Assembly (NCBI RefSeq): GCF_011400295.1
Contig: NZ_CP049859.1
Span: 558,001 to 622,000, forward strand
DNA length: 64,000 bases
Origin: Erysipelothrix sp. HDW6A
GTDB taxonomy: Bacteria > Bacillota_I > Bacilli_A > Erysipelotrichales > Erysipelotrichaceae
Direction: 5' to 3'
Part shown: piece by piece, positions 8,912 through 19,152 of the stretch
Position numbering within the stretch: position 1 is the first letter of the stretch
Layout of the letters: every line of letters begins with the position of its first letter
Notes under the pieces: generated by a model
Databases searched by the model: none
The model's input: the letters and a program-made list of their open reading frames with translations, nothing else
What the model was told of the DNA's origin: nothing
Program-made: the position numbers and the translations under genes

Positions 8912-9457
8912 TGTGTTTGATGTGAGAAATTTCTGAATTTATTGTTTCAAAATGATAGAAATAAATATGCGATTATTAATTCTAAAAGCAATATGTTCTG
9001 TAAATTATGTTTGCATAAAATTTATTGGGATTATTAGCTAGAAACCATCTAGGTTTACCGATAATATTTCATTAACATTTAACCGTCTCAAGTTATACGC
9101 AGTACGTACTTGAGATTCGAGAATGTGTATAGAACAAATTAGCTGCAAAATTTTGAACAAGTGAAAAGGAAAAAATCCATATCGAGCTTCGACCAATATC
9201 ACGAATAAAAAGACAAAAATATTTACAGTTTAAGAAAATCATAAAAAATACGAAATATTGAAATGATAGTGACTATTAGAATCTGTAAACCGGTTTTAGA
9301 TATATTAATAACATTAACGGGGTGTTTAATTAAATATTTTATATATACAAAAGATAAGTATGTTAATGTGAAGTTGTAATTGTTAGGTATGAGAATATTT
9401 TAACAAGGGAAACACACTTCTAGTGACTAACATAATTTAAGAAATGGGGGAATTACT
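8912..9457. other. AT-rich intergenic region with an inverted repeat
   Basis: No supported coding sequence. The clearest structure is an 8-bp inverted repeat, TCTCAAGT (9086-9093) with ACTTGAGA (9108-9115). Its right side also carries the perfect palindrome AGTACGTACT at 9101-9110. It lies about 340 bases upstream of the adhesin gene and could be an operator or an RNA hairpin. GGGG just before 9458 serves as a ribosome site. Confidence 0.4.
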
Positions 9458-12400
9458 ATGTTAAAGAAGGTAAACAAATTTGTAGTATTCGCGACCGTAT
9501 TTGCGTTGATGTTAACAAATACAATCTTAACAATGAAAGCGGAAGAAACTACTGATAGTAAAGAGGAAGTCATTCAGGTTCCTCTTACGTCGGTCGATAC
9601 TAATACAAAGACTGAAGATAAAAAAGATGACATTAGCGAAGAGAAAACTAATCAGCAAGTTGAAGTCGAAGAAAAAGACTCAGATGCTGATATTTTAGAC
9701 GATTCAGCAGAAAGCGAAAACATCACGAATCTTATTGAGGAAGATGACATACAAGTCGAGATTCCAACTAAAGCGGGAGATGATAAAAAGGTTGAAGTCA
9801 TTGATGTCGTAGAAAAAGAAGTAAATGATAAAGTAAAAGTTGAAGACAATGAAGCAAAAACAGAAGTAGACTCAAGTGTTTCCCAAACAACAGATGAGAT
9901 TGCTTTACAAGAAGACCCAGAAGACCAAGTGGTAGATTCTGGGATTACAATACTCTCAGAAGAGGAACCAGTCACTCCTGAGCAAAACGCAATCGATTAT
10001 AATTCAATTAAAAATGTGGATGAATTAGTACAAGTTTTAACAGAAATCACTGCAGAAACAACCCTTACTCTAAGTGAGGATTTTGTGTCAGGTGATGCAG
10101 TATTAGTCATTCCTAAAGTTCCTACAACAATTAATGCAAAAGGGATCAATTGGAATAATGGTGTGATTGATATTGTGTGGCAAGATGGCAGTAGTGTTTT
10201 AAAAATTGACAACTTAAAAATGTTGAATAATGACACCGGTAGTAGAGGTAGCAAAAGCAAGGCATTGATATCTGTGTCGGATGAAGGAAGACCAGAAAGT
10301 GAAGAAAATGTAACTAAGGAAGATAATCTTCCTGAACTTGTTGTATTTAACTCTCTTGTGATTGATGGTGGTGCAAGTAAAGGAGCTATCAATTCAAATA
10401 CTAAAGATGGAATAAAAGTAACATTAAATAATTCAAGACTTTCTAATATCAAAACTAATCAACTTTCACCAATATATCTGCATGAAGGATCGAGCATTGA
10501 TATTAATGACTCAACATTTGAAAGCAATGAAGGAATGGGTGTTGTGGAAGGTTCTGGTGTAATTTACTCAAAAAATAATAAGGGTGAAATCAATATATCC
10601 AATAGCTTTTTCAAATCAAACTCAAATAAGATTATCAACAGCGGGACAATCGGTGGAGGGGAGGAGCAATATCGCTTCACTACTTCTATGGTCATTTGAA
10701 TATTAATGATTCCTATTTTGTTGGAAACAAAACTAATGGAGAAGAAGGAAATGTAAAGAACACCTACGATGGAGGTGCTATTTACGTATTCGATGGAAGA
10801 GCAAATGCTACAGTTACAGTTGCAGGTTCAACATTTGAATCGAATGTTGCTTATGATGATGGCGGTGCCTTGTACATTCAGGGAACAGGTAACCCAGGAC
10901 TAATTACTAATATAGAAAACAGTACTTTCTATAAAAATATTGCATATGGGTATGGGGATACCGACTATGCTGGAGGGGCTATTCAGTTCTTTAAGAATGG
11001 TGGATCAGCAAAGATGACAAATGAAATAAAATCATCAACTTTTGTAGGGAATCAAGCTGGAGGACCGCAGTCTGCCATTGCGCAACGTGGCGGAGCTATT
11101 GGTTTAAGTGGAGCTGGAATATTCGCGACGGCTGCTGTGACGAGAAATTATTCTCTATTCTTAGAGAATAAAGTATACAAGGAAGATGGACTAGTAAATG
11201 AAGCAAGTAATTATAAAGATATATCAAATAACACAACTACTCAAAATGGTGGAGGGACAGCTAACATCATTAATGTTCAAAAAGGGGCGGATCCTGCCTA
11301 TGAAATTCAGGATATTCTTGGACTAGAAACTATTTACTATAACTCAATATACAATATTAATACTGCCGGGGTTGATCGTATAAGCATTCCTTCAGTGCAA
11401 TATGTAGGGGGGGTAGCGGCAGAAAGTACTCATAGTAGTAAAGTTGATAGACCTGAGTTCGATCAACGAGGCTTAAAACGATATACTGCTTATGGAGCAG
11501 TTCAGAATTACCCCGTAGAGTATGATGCTAATGGTGGAGTGTTCGGCCTAGAGGGTTTTGGGGAGTTTGTTGGGAAGCGATATCTTAACTCAACCAAAAA
11601 CTTATATTATGAACTAAATATTGAAGAAGCTGATGTAATTGTAAGATCAGATGAATATATGAAGCCTACAAGAGACAATCACAAATTTATCGGATGGTCT
11701 GTTAATTCTATGGCTGAGGGTCCTGATGAAGAATATGCATTTGGTAATGTTTTCAGGCCTAGCCATCAGTCTAGGACTACCCTGTATGCAGTGTGGGCTA
11801 CAAGCAAAAAAGTAACTTACGATGGGAATGGTTCAGCCTCTGGTACTGTACCAACTGATACAAAAGGATATTACCCAGATGATGTCATAACCGTACTTGG
11901 TCAAAATACACTAGTAAAAGACAATCACAAGTTTATAGGTTGGAATACAAAGGACGATGGAACAGGTACAGACTATACAGTAGGTTCTGAATTAAGGATT
12001 AGTGAAAACACAACATTATATGCAATGTGGCAGGAGTGTTTCAGAGTGGAATATGATGGTAATGGTTTCACATCTGGTGATGCTCCAACGGATACAGAAG
12101 AATACTTTGCAGATGCTACGGCAAAAGTTCTTGATCAGTTTACACTTGAAAAAGACAATCATAAGTTTATCGGTTGGAATACTCAAGCTGACGGAACAGG
12201 TACAGACTATGCAGTCGGTTCAGAATTCAAGATCGGCAAAAACACAACATTATATGCAATGTGGCAAGAGTACTTCACAGTAGAATATGATGGAAATGGC
12301 TTCACATCTGGTGATGCTCCAACGGATACAGAAGAGTACTTTGCAGATGCTACGGTAATGGTTCTTGATCAGTTTACACTTGAAAAAGACAATCACAAGT

Positions 12401-13215
12401 TTATCGGTTGGAATACAAAGGCTGATGGAACGGGAACTAACTATGCAGTAGGCTCTGAATTCAATATTAGTGAAAACACAACATTATATGCAATGTGGCA
12501 AGAATATGTACTTCTAAAATATCATTACTTTGATGAAGATGGTGAGGAACATGTACTGTCAATAGAATACAATCCTAATGAAGAAGTTGTAATTAAAGGT
12601 TCATTCGCTGAAAGTAGATTAGGGTATCGATTCATTGGTTGGAATACGGACTCAGATGGCCTTGGAGAAACTTACGAAAAAGACCAAACAGTTGTTCTTG
12701 AAAAGAATATGAGCCTTTATGAAACTTGGGCACCTACGCTAACTGTCGGCTACCATGCAAATGGTGGAACTGGAGAACTTCCAATTGATAGTTTTGAATA
12801 CATTGCTGGAGAAAAGGTAGTGATTAAAGAATCTGCAGGTCTTGTGAGAGTCGGTTATAAGTTCTTGGGTTGGTCATTATCCAATGAAGAGGAATCAACT
12901 ATTTACAAGGCTGGGGATGAAGTTACTATTGAAACGGCTACTACGTTCTATGCAGTGTGGGAGCTTGACGATAGTTCGACAGATCCAACGGATCCAACAG
13001 ATCCGACAGACCCAACAGATCCAACAGATCCAACGGATCCAACAGATCCATCAAAACCAAGTAATCCTACAGACAATCAACCAGGTGAGCCAAATAGCCC
13101 AAGATTACCTACTACAGGTGTATCTCAGAACACTATCTGGATTGTAATTGCTTTACTGGGGATTGCTACACTGATTGGAAATCAAATAGTAAAAAGAAAT
13201 AAGAAGAAGAAATAG
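9458..13215 (+). pseudogene. large LPxTG adhesin (beta-helix plus InlB-type repeats), split by a frameshift
   Basis: Two overlapping frames, 9458-10699 and about 10662-13215, together encode one protein of about 1252 residues. The first has a signal peptide (about 28 residues, ending near LTMKA), an acidic Glu/Lys/Asp-rich region and the start of a parallel beta-helix. The second continues the helix with GGAI and GGALY turns, then several InlB/Listeria-Bacteroides repeats (core HKFIGWNT...DGTGTDY), a DPT-rich wall spanner and an LPTTG sorting signal with a basic tail. One extra G in the GGGG run at 10658-10661 restores the frame as GGGGGAIS, exactly the beta-helix turn. It is probably a sortase-anchored adhesin. 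Whether it is truly broken, phase-variable or mis-sequenced is open. Confidence 0.85.
11815..12516 (+). repeat. three tandem 234-bp repeats encoding InlB-type B-repeats
   Basis: Units 11815-12048, 12049-12282 and 12283-12516 have a period of 234 bases (78 residues). The last two are nearly identical; the first is more diverged. Flanking sequence encodes further, more distant copies of the same F-x-GW-N fold. Confidence 0.85.
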
Positions 13216-13222
13216 ATTATAA

Positions 13223-13274
13223 AAAACCTCCACTTATGATTCGGGATAATAACCGACATAGGTAGAGGTTTTCT
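13223..13274. terminator. bidirectional terminator between adhesin and GH2 genes
   Basis: An AAAACCTC...CTTATG arm pairs with CATAGGTAGAGGTTTT, with one mismatch and a wobble pair. A run of A precedes and a T-rich run follows. It separates two convergent genes. Confidence 0.7.
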
Positions 13275-13275
13275 T

Positions 13276-15045
13276 TTAGAAAATATTCTGAATTTCGTTG
13301 AATACGTTTATGACATCTTGGTTAAGTTTTCGAATGAGTTCTTTATTAGTCTTAATGACTCTTCGATCATAGGTTACAAGACCGTTTATTTCTTTCTCAA
13401 CATCACTTAGTTGAGTATATATCGTTGTACTGAGTCCGCTCTTTATGTTTGGAATAATTTGCGAGTAGACTAAATCTTGGATTGCGTATTCATATTCATC
13501 TAAAGTCTTGTAGTATTTATATCCGAAGGATTCTTCATACATGACATGATCTTTAATAGGGAATGCATAGCCTCCATATTCAGTTAAACTAACTACTCGT
13601 TCTCCTTGAGGTTTAACGTGCAATCGCCTTAGATAATTATGAATACTAAATACATCACCACCGCCTTGGTCATACCATCCACATGCTTCATTGATAAGTC
13701 TTGATGGATCGTTATCAAGAATACGTTTTGTGGCTACAGGAGCATCAAATTGACCCCAACCTTCATTAAAAGGAACCCATACAGCAATTGAAGGGAAATG
13801 CTTCAACTGTTGTATCATTGCATCAAGTTCCATATAGAAAAACTCTTTTGCTTTACGGTCTTTACGTTTGAATAGCCAATGATGATTGTCTTTTACGTTA
13901 CGTGCAGCATACGTCGATACATTAGGAAGATAGGTTGCAAACCATGGGTTATCAACTCCACCACCATTTGGCATATCTTGCCAAACAACCATGCCGATAC
14001 GGTCACAGTGGTAATAAAAACGTGATGATTCTACCTTCACATGTTTCCTTAAGGTATTAAATCCAAGGTCCTTCATAGTTTCTATATCAAAAATAAGTGC
14101 TTCGTCACTTGGAGCCGTAAGAAGACTTTCAGGCCAGTATCCTTGATCAAGGATGCCTAGGAAGAAAAAGGGCTTATTATTCAATGTGAAGCGTGAAACA
14201 CCATGTGAATCAATTGTTTTGGAGAACTTACGCATACCAAAGTAGGTATTCACTACATCATCCTCTAGCGTAATCGTTACATCATAGAGGTGGGGATTAT
14301 CCGGACACCAAGACGTAAAATTTAAGAGTTCAAGTGTATGCTTTTGGTTCGTTAGTAATGTTTGAGTTCGTACATCACCAAACTTATCAAAAACATGGAC
14401 ATCTGCGTAATCATCCATTAACGAATGAATCGTAATATCGAACGAAGCATCATCAAAATTAGGGGCAATATCCACATGCTTTACGTAGTTGTTGGGAACA
14501 CTCTCTAACCAAACACTTTGCCATATTCCACTATTTGGAGTATAGAATATCGAACTCATTTTTCCTTTGTTGTTAAGTTTTTGTTTACCACGAACATAAC
14601 CACTTTTCTCTGTTTGATCAACCACTCTAACGACAAGTTCATTGTTTCCAGGTCTAATAAAGTCGGTGATATCAATACTAAAAGAATCGTAACCGCCAAT
14701 ATGAGTTCCGACTTTCATAGTATTTACGTACACGTAGCATTCCTGATCAACAGCCTCAAAATTCAGAAGCACACGATCAAGCATAAAGTCATCGGATAAC
14801 GTAAAGAATCGGCGATAATGCATAAAATCATCAGGGTTAATGGTCATTGCTAAGCCTGATGCTACGGTCTCGGGAGAAAAGGGTACAAGGATTGATTTTG
14901 AGTAAGTGCTCGTTAGTGGAAGTTTATTGACTTCAAAGTCCCAATAGCCATTTAAAGATATATAACTGTTTCTAACTAACTGAGGTCTTGGGTATTCTTG
15001 TAAAGGTTTATTATTAATGGAATCAAACCAAGGTGTTACATACAT
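13276..15045 (-). CDS. glycoside hydrolase family 2 protein
   Basis: A 589-residue enzyme with the three-part GH2 core: a jelly-roll sugar-binding domain (about 30-185), an Ig-like domain (about 190-280) and a TIM barrel. The acid/base glutamate is E428 in WVPFNEGW and the nucleophile is E489 in SLTEYGGY. Family 2 includes beta-galactosidases, beta-glucuronidases and beta-mannosidases; this shorter form resembles the uncharacterised beta-galactosidase/glucuronidase-like group. There is no signal peptide from the chosen start, so it should be cytosolic. The start at 15045 follows an AAGGAGG site; an in-frame ATG 43 codons earlier would add an atypical leader. No sugar transporter is adjacent. 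Confidence 0.85.
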   Translation of the reverse strand: MYVTPWFDSINNKPLQEYPRPQLVRNSYISLNGYWDFEVNKLPLTSTYSKSILVPFSPETVASGLAMTINPDDFMHYRRFFTLSDDFMLDRVLLNFEAVDQECYVYVNTMKVGTHIGGYDSFSIDITDFIRPGNNELVVRVVDQTEKSGYVRGKQKLNNKGKMSSIFYTPNSGIWQSVWLESVPNNYVKHVDIAPNFDDASFDITIHSLMDDYADVHVFDKFGDVRTQTLLTNQKHTLELLNFTSWCPDNPHLYDVTITLEDDVVNTYFGMRKFSKTIDSHGVSRFTLNNKPFFFLGILDQGYWPESLLTAPSDEALIFDIETMKDLGFNTLRKHVKVESSRFYYHCDRIGMVVWQDMPNGGGVDNPWFATYLPNVSTYAARNVKDNHHWLFKRKDRKAKEFFYMELDAMIQQLKHFPSIAVWVPFNEGWGQFDAPVATKRILDNDPSRLINEACGWYDQGGGDVFSIHNYLRRLHVKPQGERVVSLTEYGGYAFPIKDHVMYEESFGYKYYKTLDEYEYAIQDLVYSQIIPNIKSGLSTTIYTQLSDVEKEINGLVTYDRRVIKTNKELIRKLNQDVINVFNEIQNIF

Positions 15046-15162
15046 TGAAGGGTATCCTCCTTGTCTTAACCATATTATAGCTAGAACACTCTTAAAAGAC
15101 CATATATCTTTAACATCATGTGAATAAACACTCAATCTAAACAATGTAAAACAATCCAAGAA

Positions 15163-15205
15163 CAAAAAAACCAATACCCTTAAGCGTTAACAGAAGAGTA
15201 TTGGT
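15163..15205 (-). terminator. terminator of the M23 peptidase gene
   Basis: ACCAATAC (15170-15177) and GTATTGGT (15198-15205) form the stem. On the minus strand it is followed by a run of seven T. Confidence 0.75.
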
Positions 15206-15219
15206 CTTGTTTATGTGTC

Positions 15220-16740
15220 TTAGCAGCCTAATACGGAACAGGCATTAATTTTCGCACCATTGCGATAGATTTCTAAGTGAACATGGGGATAAGTGGTAGC
15301 ACCTGTCATCCCAACATAACCAATGTTTTGTCCTTTAGAAACAGTAGATCCCACAGGAAGATATCCAGGACCTTGCATATGTGCATAGAGTGATTGGTAA
15401 CCATTACCGTGGTCTATTTTAATGTAGAATCCCCAACCCCAACCTTTACCACCTTGGAAAGAGTTAGCGACAACTACACCACGGTCAACTGCAAGAATAG
15501 GACCATAACCAGAACCATAAGTTGAAATATCGGTTCCTTGGTGACCTGGATAACAACCATGTCGACAAAGGACATAGGAGTTTGCAAGTGGCCAACTAAA
15601 GTTACCACTACCAACTTTAGGTTCAACGTACGTACCAACTCGAATGACACTTTGAACGGGTTCTTTAATGACAGTGCTCTTTTGTAATTCAGAGTTTTGA
15701 GAGGTTCCGTTAATGTAAGTATCGATGTAATAACTATCTTGGTAACCATCTTCTTCAACAACATCCACAACCTGAAGCCCTTCACGAATTGTATCGTCTT
15801 CAACATACTTAGGTTCGGGTGCAGATATTGTTTCTTGGGTTAGACGATCTTTCTTAACGGTAACGGTAAATGGAGAGTTAAAGGTTGAAATCTTTAATTC
15901 CATACCAGGAACAAGAATCTGATCAGTACTCTTAAGTGTACCTTGGTTAATCGTTACAAGCTGTTGAGGAGTCATCCCATTCAAGGAAGCAATCCCTTCA
16001 ACCGTATCGAATTCTTGTGTGACGTAGGTTTCAATTTCTGGGTCATAACCATAACTTAGGAAAGTAGAAATAGATGCTTCATCTAAGTAGATATTTTCAA
16101 TATCCGTTGTGCCAGGTTCTGTAGTAATCGTCTCTGCTACACTAATATGAGTCACTTGTTCACCATAACTTGTAAGTGGAGGAATTGGTTTCTCTTCCTT
16201 CAACAATGTATAGGTATCTTCATTAACGAAGTTAAGTAAGAATGCCTTCTCTGCTTTTTCAAAATCTTGAATGTTCTTGACATAAATTACGGCATTATTA
16301 CTAAATGTGTATTTGTGCACTTGGACAGCATAAAGCTTATTGGTATCAAGATAATCGATAATGTCTTTATCAATATCTTCAAAAACATTGTAGCTGAGAG
16401 CATCACTGAAATAGACGTCATCGGATAAGTTTAGTTTTGTATCAGGAAAGTCATTTTCATAATCCTCTTTGTATACAGCATCAATATGATTCTTAATTGC
16501 TTGTGAAGAACTCACAACACCAATAAATTTATCTTTATGATAAAGCTTTGAAACTTTTACAGGTTCATTTAAAGTTGATTTCACATTTTGCGTTAAGAGT
16601 GGGGCTTCATTTAATAATTGAAGTGATTCAACTGCTTGAATGTCATTGTTGTTGGCAACAGTCACATACGTTAAAAGAACACTCAATAGAAGTGCCCCGG
16701 CAAAAATTAATAGGTTTTTAGATTTAATTCTTTTTATCAT
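15220..16740 (-). CDS. secreted M23 family metallopeptidase with LysM and G5 domains
   Basis: A 506-residue envelope protein. An N-terminal hydrophobic segment (about 9-29) acts as signal or anchor. The middle has a LysM-like segment (about 240-290, with VEGIASLNGMTPQQLVTIN) followed by a G5-like domain (about 295-370). The C-terminus is a LytM/M23 peptidase with zinc ligands in HQGTDIS, the catalytic SLYAHM and HVHLEI. Such proteins cut peptide cross-links of peptidoglycan in growth and division. All catalytic residues are present, so it is probably active rather than an EnvC-like activator. A terminator follows; no partner gene is cotranscribed. Confidence 0.88.
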   Translation of the reverse strand: MIKRIKSKNLLIFAGALLLSVLLTYVTVANNNDIQAVESLQLLNEAPLLTQNVKSTLNEPVKVSKLYHKDKFIGVVSSSQAIKNHIDAVYKEDYENDFPDTKLNLSDDVYFSDALSYNVFEDIDKDIIDYLDTNKLYAVQVHKYTFSNNAVIYVKNIQDFEKAEKAFLLNFVNEDTYTLLKEEKPIPPLTSYGEQVTHISVAETITTEPGTTDIENIYLDEASISTFLSYGYDPEIETYVTQEFDTVEGIASLNGMTPQQLVTINQGTLKSTDQILVPGMELKISTFNSPFTVTVKKDRLTQETISAPEPKYVEDDTIREGLQVVDVVEEDGYQDSYYIDTYINGTSQNSELQKSTVIKEPVQSVIRVGTYVEPKVGSGNFSWPLANSYVLCRHGCYPGHQGTDISTYGSGYGPILAVDRGVVVANSFQGGKGWGWGFYIKIDHGNGYQSLYAHMQGPGYLPVGSTVSKGQNIGYVGMTGATTYPHVHLEIYRNGAKINACSVLGC

Positions 16741-16813
16741 AGTGTACTCCTAGATAATAATATACCGATTCATTCTTAGTAATTCAATATTACATAGTTT
16801 TAGTGGATAATAA

Positions 16814-16856
16814 AAAAGCTTAGATTTCCACATGAATAAGGATAACCTAAGCTTTT
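16814..16856 (-). terminator. terminator of the XRE regulator gene
   Basis: AAAAGCTTAG and CTAAGCTTTT form a 10-bp stem. On the minus strand it is followed by further T residues, 28 bases after the stop codon. Confidence 0.75.
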
Positions 16857-16883
16857 GAATATTAAGTGAAGAAAAAATGTGAA

Positions 16884-17432
16884 TTATTGTTTACCTTTTT
16901 GATAATCAATAAAGATAAGCACAAGTCCAAGAAGTATGAATGCAAAAGTTAATACTTGTGCAATGCTAAGAAGAACAGTGAAAGAACCTACCTGTGAACT
17001 AAACGCAGCACCAAAACCATCATTGAACATGTCATCAACAGGTAAAACCATTCTACTAGACATAGTTTTCATAACTGTGATAACTACAAAAGCTGGAATA
17101 TTCGCATAGAGTAGATAGTAGCCGATCTTTGCCCAGTGTCTCTTTGCAAGTTTACCCACTTTATCAAAAGTATCTGGTTCTTTATGGGTATCTCTAATAC
17201 TATCCTTCTCAAAAGAATGTGACGATTCAAAGGATTTATCATCATCGAGTAAATCATCAATACTAATATGATAAATTGAACTGAGTGCTTTTAAGTTTGT
17301 AGCATCGGGTAAGGCTTCTCCTAGTTCCCATTTTGATATTGACTGACGACTAACTCCGATTATTTCTGCAAGATTCTCTTGGGAATATCCCTTAGATTTG
17401 CGTAAAGCAATTAACTTATCCTGAATTTTCAT
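16884..17432 (-). CDS. XRE-family regulator with C-terminal membrane segments
   Basis: Residues 1-62 form a standard helix-turn-helix: GYSQENLAEIIGVSRQSISK followed by WELGEALPDATNL. A charged linker leads to two hydrophobic segments (about 105-130 and 150-178), so the protein is likely a membrane-tethered DNA-binding regulator. This layout is common in Bacillota and several such proteins respond to envelope stress or toxic peptides, but the signal here is unknown. It is transcribed away from the DUF1801-AlkD operon, with about 140 bases between the start codons, so control of that operon is possible but untested. Confidence 0.82.
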   Translation of the reverse strand: MKIQDKLIALRKSKGYSQENLAEIIGVSRQSISKWELGEALPDATNLKALSSIYHISIDDLLDDDKSFESSHSFEKDSIRDTHKEPDTFDKVGKLAKRHWAKIGYYLLYANIPAFVVITVMKTMSSRMVLPVDDMFNDGFGAAFSSQVGSFTVLLSIAQVLTFAFILLGLVLIFIDYQKGKQ

Positions 17433-17544
17433 AATGCCACCTCGCCTCTTACCTTTATTATAGTATGGGACGGTAAATAGACAAACAATTTCAGTTGGAA
17501 CATTCGCAACTTAAGTTTACATTTACACATTTAGTGTATATAAA

Positions 17545-17573
17545 TTGGCGTTTATTAAGAAATAGATTATACT
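17545..17573 (+). promoter_or_regulatory. putative promoter of the DUF1801-AlkD operon
   Basis: TTGGCG (17545-17550), a 17-base spacer and TATACT (17568-17573). The AAAGGAGA ribosome site and the ATG at 17595 follow closely. Confidence 0.55.
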
Positions 17574-17594
17574 TTGCTTAAAGGAGAAACACTT

Positions 17595-17948
17595 ATGGAA
17601 ACATCAATCTTTGATTCCTATTTCAACGGCTATGATGAAGAGACACAAAGTCTCTTAAGAGCTGTAGATAAGTATATTTCTAATACGTATCCACAGCTAC
17701 AAAGAAAACTATCTTATGGGATGCCAACCTTTGCCCTTAAGAAAAATATTATCCACTTTGCGGCAATGAAACACCACTTTGGAATCTATCCTGGACCACA
17801 AGCGATAGAATTCTTTGAAAAAGAACTAAAGTCATACAAAACATCAAAAGGAGCAATTCAAATTCCCTATAACCAAGACATACCGTATCAACTAATTGAT
17901 GCGATGATCGACTATAATATCGAACTACTTAATAAGGAGACACTATGA
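17595..17948 (+). CDS. DUF1801 domain protein (YdhG/frataxin-like fold)
   Basis: A 117-residue protein with the family pattern: YPQLQRKLSYGMPTFALKKNIIHFAAMKHHFGIYPGP followed (abridged here) by a KGAIQIPY block near the C-terminus. DUF1801 proteins are small and related in fold to frataxin-like iron chaperones such as Bacillus Fra/YdhG; most have no proven role. The ATG at 17595 is preferred because AAAGGAGA lies 7 bases upstream. The stop overlaps the next start (ATGA), so translation is coupled to the DNA alkylation repair gene. Confidence 0.8.
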   Translation: METSIFDSYFNGYDEETQSLLRAVDKYISNTYPQLQRKLSYGMPTFALKKNIIHFAAMKHHFGIYPGPQAIEFFEKELKSYKTSKGAIQIPYNQDIPYQLIDAMIDYNIELLNKETL

Positions 17949-18637
17949 CAGTACAAAATGTTCTCGAAACACTACAAACAAACGCAAACGAATCACGTCG
18001 AAAATCATTCATTAAAGCTGGAGCACCAGAAACTTCCTTAGGAGTTCCGATGGGTGTGATCCGTAAACTCTCTAAAGAAATTAAACTTGATCAAGAATTG
18101 GCATTAGAACTCTGGGCAAGTGAAATACCTGATGCAAGACTCCTTGCGGTATTACTTTTTGATGCAAAGACAAGTGATAAGAAAGTAGCAATCCATCTAC
18201 TTGAAACTGCAGACTTTGAACAACTTATTGATGAACTCGTTTTTAAGTTTGTTGTGAAGCTTAAGGATTTAGAAGATATTAAAGAATACTTGAAGAAACA
18301 AGACGACGAACTCCTTCAGAGAGCATACTGGGCTATCGAAGTGGATAAGATTGCTCACAGTAAAGAATTAATGAAAGAATACATAGACTCAATTCTCTCA
18401 GACGTAAAACGTGATCTAAAGAAGAGTCCTGAAGCAATTAAATGGATGATTAATCGAGCACTCTGTGAGATTGGTTTTAGATATGAAGACTATACCGATG
18501 TTTGTTTACAGATTGGTGAGGATTTAGGTGTCTATAAAGAGATGGTTGTATCACCAGGTTGTACCTCTGCTTACGCTCCAGAATGGATTGGTGCAGTTAT
18601 CAAACGTACACCACCTAAGAAAAGGAGCATCTCATGA
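17945..18637 (+). CDS. DNA alkylation repair protein (AlkD-like HEAT-repeat glycosylase)
   Basis: A 230-residue, all-helical protein matching the AlkD family: GVPMGVIRKLSKEI near the N-terminus, ARLLAVLLFD around residue 60, FVVKLKDLEDIKEY, and DLKKSPEAIKWMINRALCEIG near 165. AlkD enzymes excise bulky or cationic alkylated bases without flipping them, using HEAT repeats. The residues that contact the lesion (Trp/Asp/Trp in Bacillus cereus AlkD) could not be aligned with confidence, so activity is inferred from the family. It is the middle gene of a three-gene operon with 4-base overlaps on both sides, between two DUF1801 genes. Confidence 0.85.
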   Translation: MTVQNVLETLQTNANESRRKSFIKAGAPETSLGVPMGVIRKLSKEIKLDQELALELWASEIPDARLLAVLLFDAKTSDKKVAIHLLETADFEQLIDELVFKFVVKLKDLEDIKEYLKKQDDELLQRAYWAIEVDKIAHSKELMKEYIDSILSDVKRDLKKSPEAIKWMINRALCEIGFRYEDYTDVCLQIGEDLGVYKEMVVSPGCTSAYAPEWIGAVIKRTPPKKRSIS

Positions 18638-19044
18638 ATGTAACGGATACTTCTGTACAAGACTTTCTTGAAACAGTTGAACCCAATCGTATCGAAGATA
18701 TCAAAAAACTTCTCGAAATCGGTGAGAAGTTAACGGGTAAGAAACCGAAAATGTGGGGCAGTATTGTTGGTTTTGGTAGTCTTCACTATGTCTATAAGAC
18801 AGGACATCAAGGAGATATGCCAGAATTTGGATTTGCGAATCGCAAACAAGCACTAACTTTATATGTTTCGTATGATCTCGAAGCAATTGAAGAGTTAAAA
18901 GATCTTGGGAAATATAAGATTGGTAAGTCATGCTTATACATTAAGAAACTTGATGATGTGAATCTTGAGGTATTAGAAACAGTCATACTCAAAGGTCTAA
19001 AGGAAACAGAGAATTACGATTTTATTACAGACAATGAAGCATAG
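18634..19044 (+). CDS. DUF1801 domain protein, second copy
   Basis: A 136-residue protein of the DUF1801 type found in many bacteria: RIEDIKKLLEIGEKLTGKKP, then MWGSIVGFGSLHY, then a YVSYDLEAIEELKDLGKYK segment and a KKLDDVNLEVLE ending. It differs clearly from the first DUF1801 gene of this operon, so the two are not a recent duplication. The start overlaps the alkD-like stop by 4 bases and a GGAG site lies inside the preceding gene. A terminator follows immediately. Its function is unknown; the fixed order suggests a shared DNA damage or stress role. Confidence 0.8.
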   Translation: MNVTDTSVQDFLETVEPNRIEDIKKLLEIGEKLTGKKPKMWGSIVGFGSLHYVYKTGHQGDMPEFGFANRKQALTLYVSYDLEAIEELKDLGKYKIGKSCLYIKKLDDVNLEVLETVILKGLKETENYDFITDNEA

Positions 19045-19075
19045 GAGTCGGTTTGTCATGAACTGACTCTTTTTC
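19045..19075 (+). terminator. terminator of the DUF1801-AlkD operon
   Basis: GAGTCGGTT pairs with AACTGACTC (one mismatch), followed by TTTTT. It overlaps the end of the stop codon region of the third gene. Confidence 0.75.
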
Positions 19076-19152
19076 TATCCAATGCGTAGTATAAGTTAAT
19101 ATAGTTATACTATAATGTAATTAGACATATCACTTTGTGAAAGGAGATCATT

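Noticed and set aside
10658-10661. Programmed -1 frameshift in the adhesin
   Set aside because: The zero-frame tract is A-GGG-GAG, which is not a classic slippery heptamer, and no downstream stem or pseudoknot was evident. Error or phase variation is more likely.
12959-13060. CRISPR-like short repeats near the adhesin end
   Set aside because: The repeated GATCCAACA units lie in frame and encode the DPT wall spanner; there are no spacers.
15046-15174. Longer N-terminus of the GH2 enzyme
   Set aside because: The extra 43 codons do not fit the family, and AAGGAGG lies directly before the ATG at 15045.
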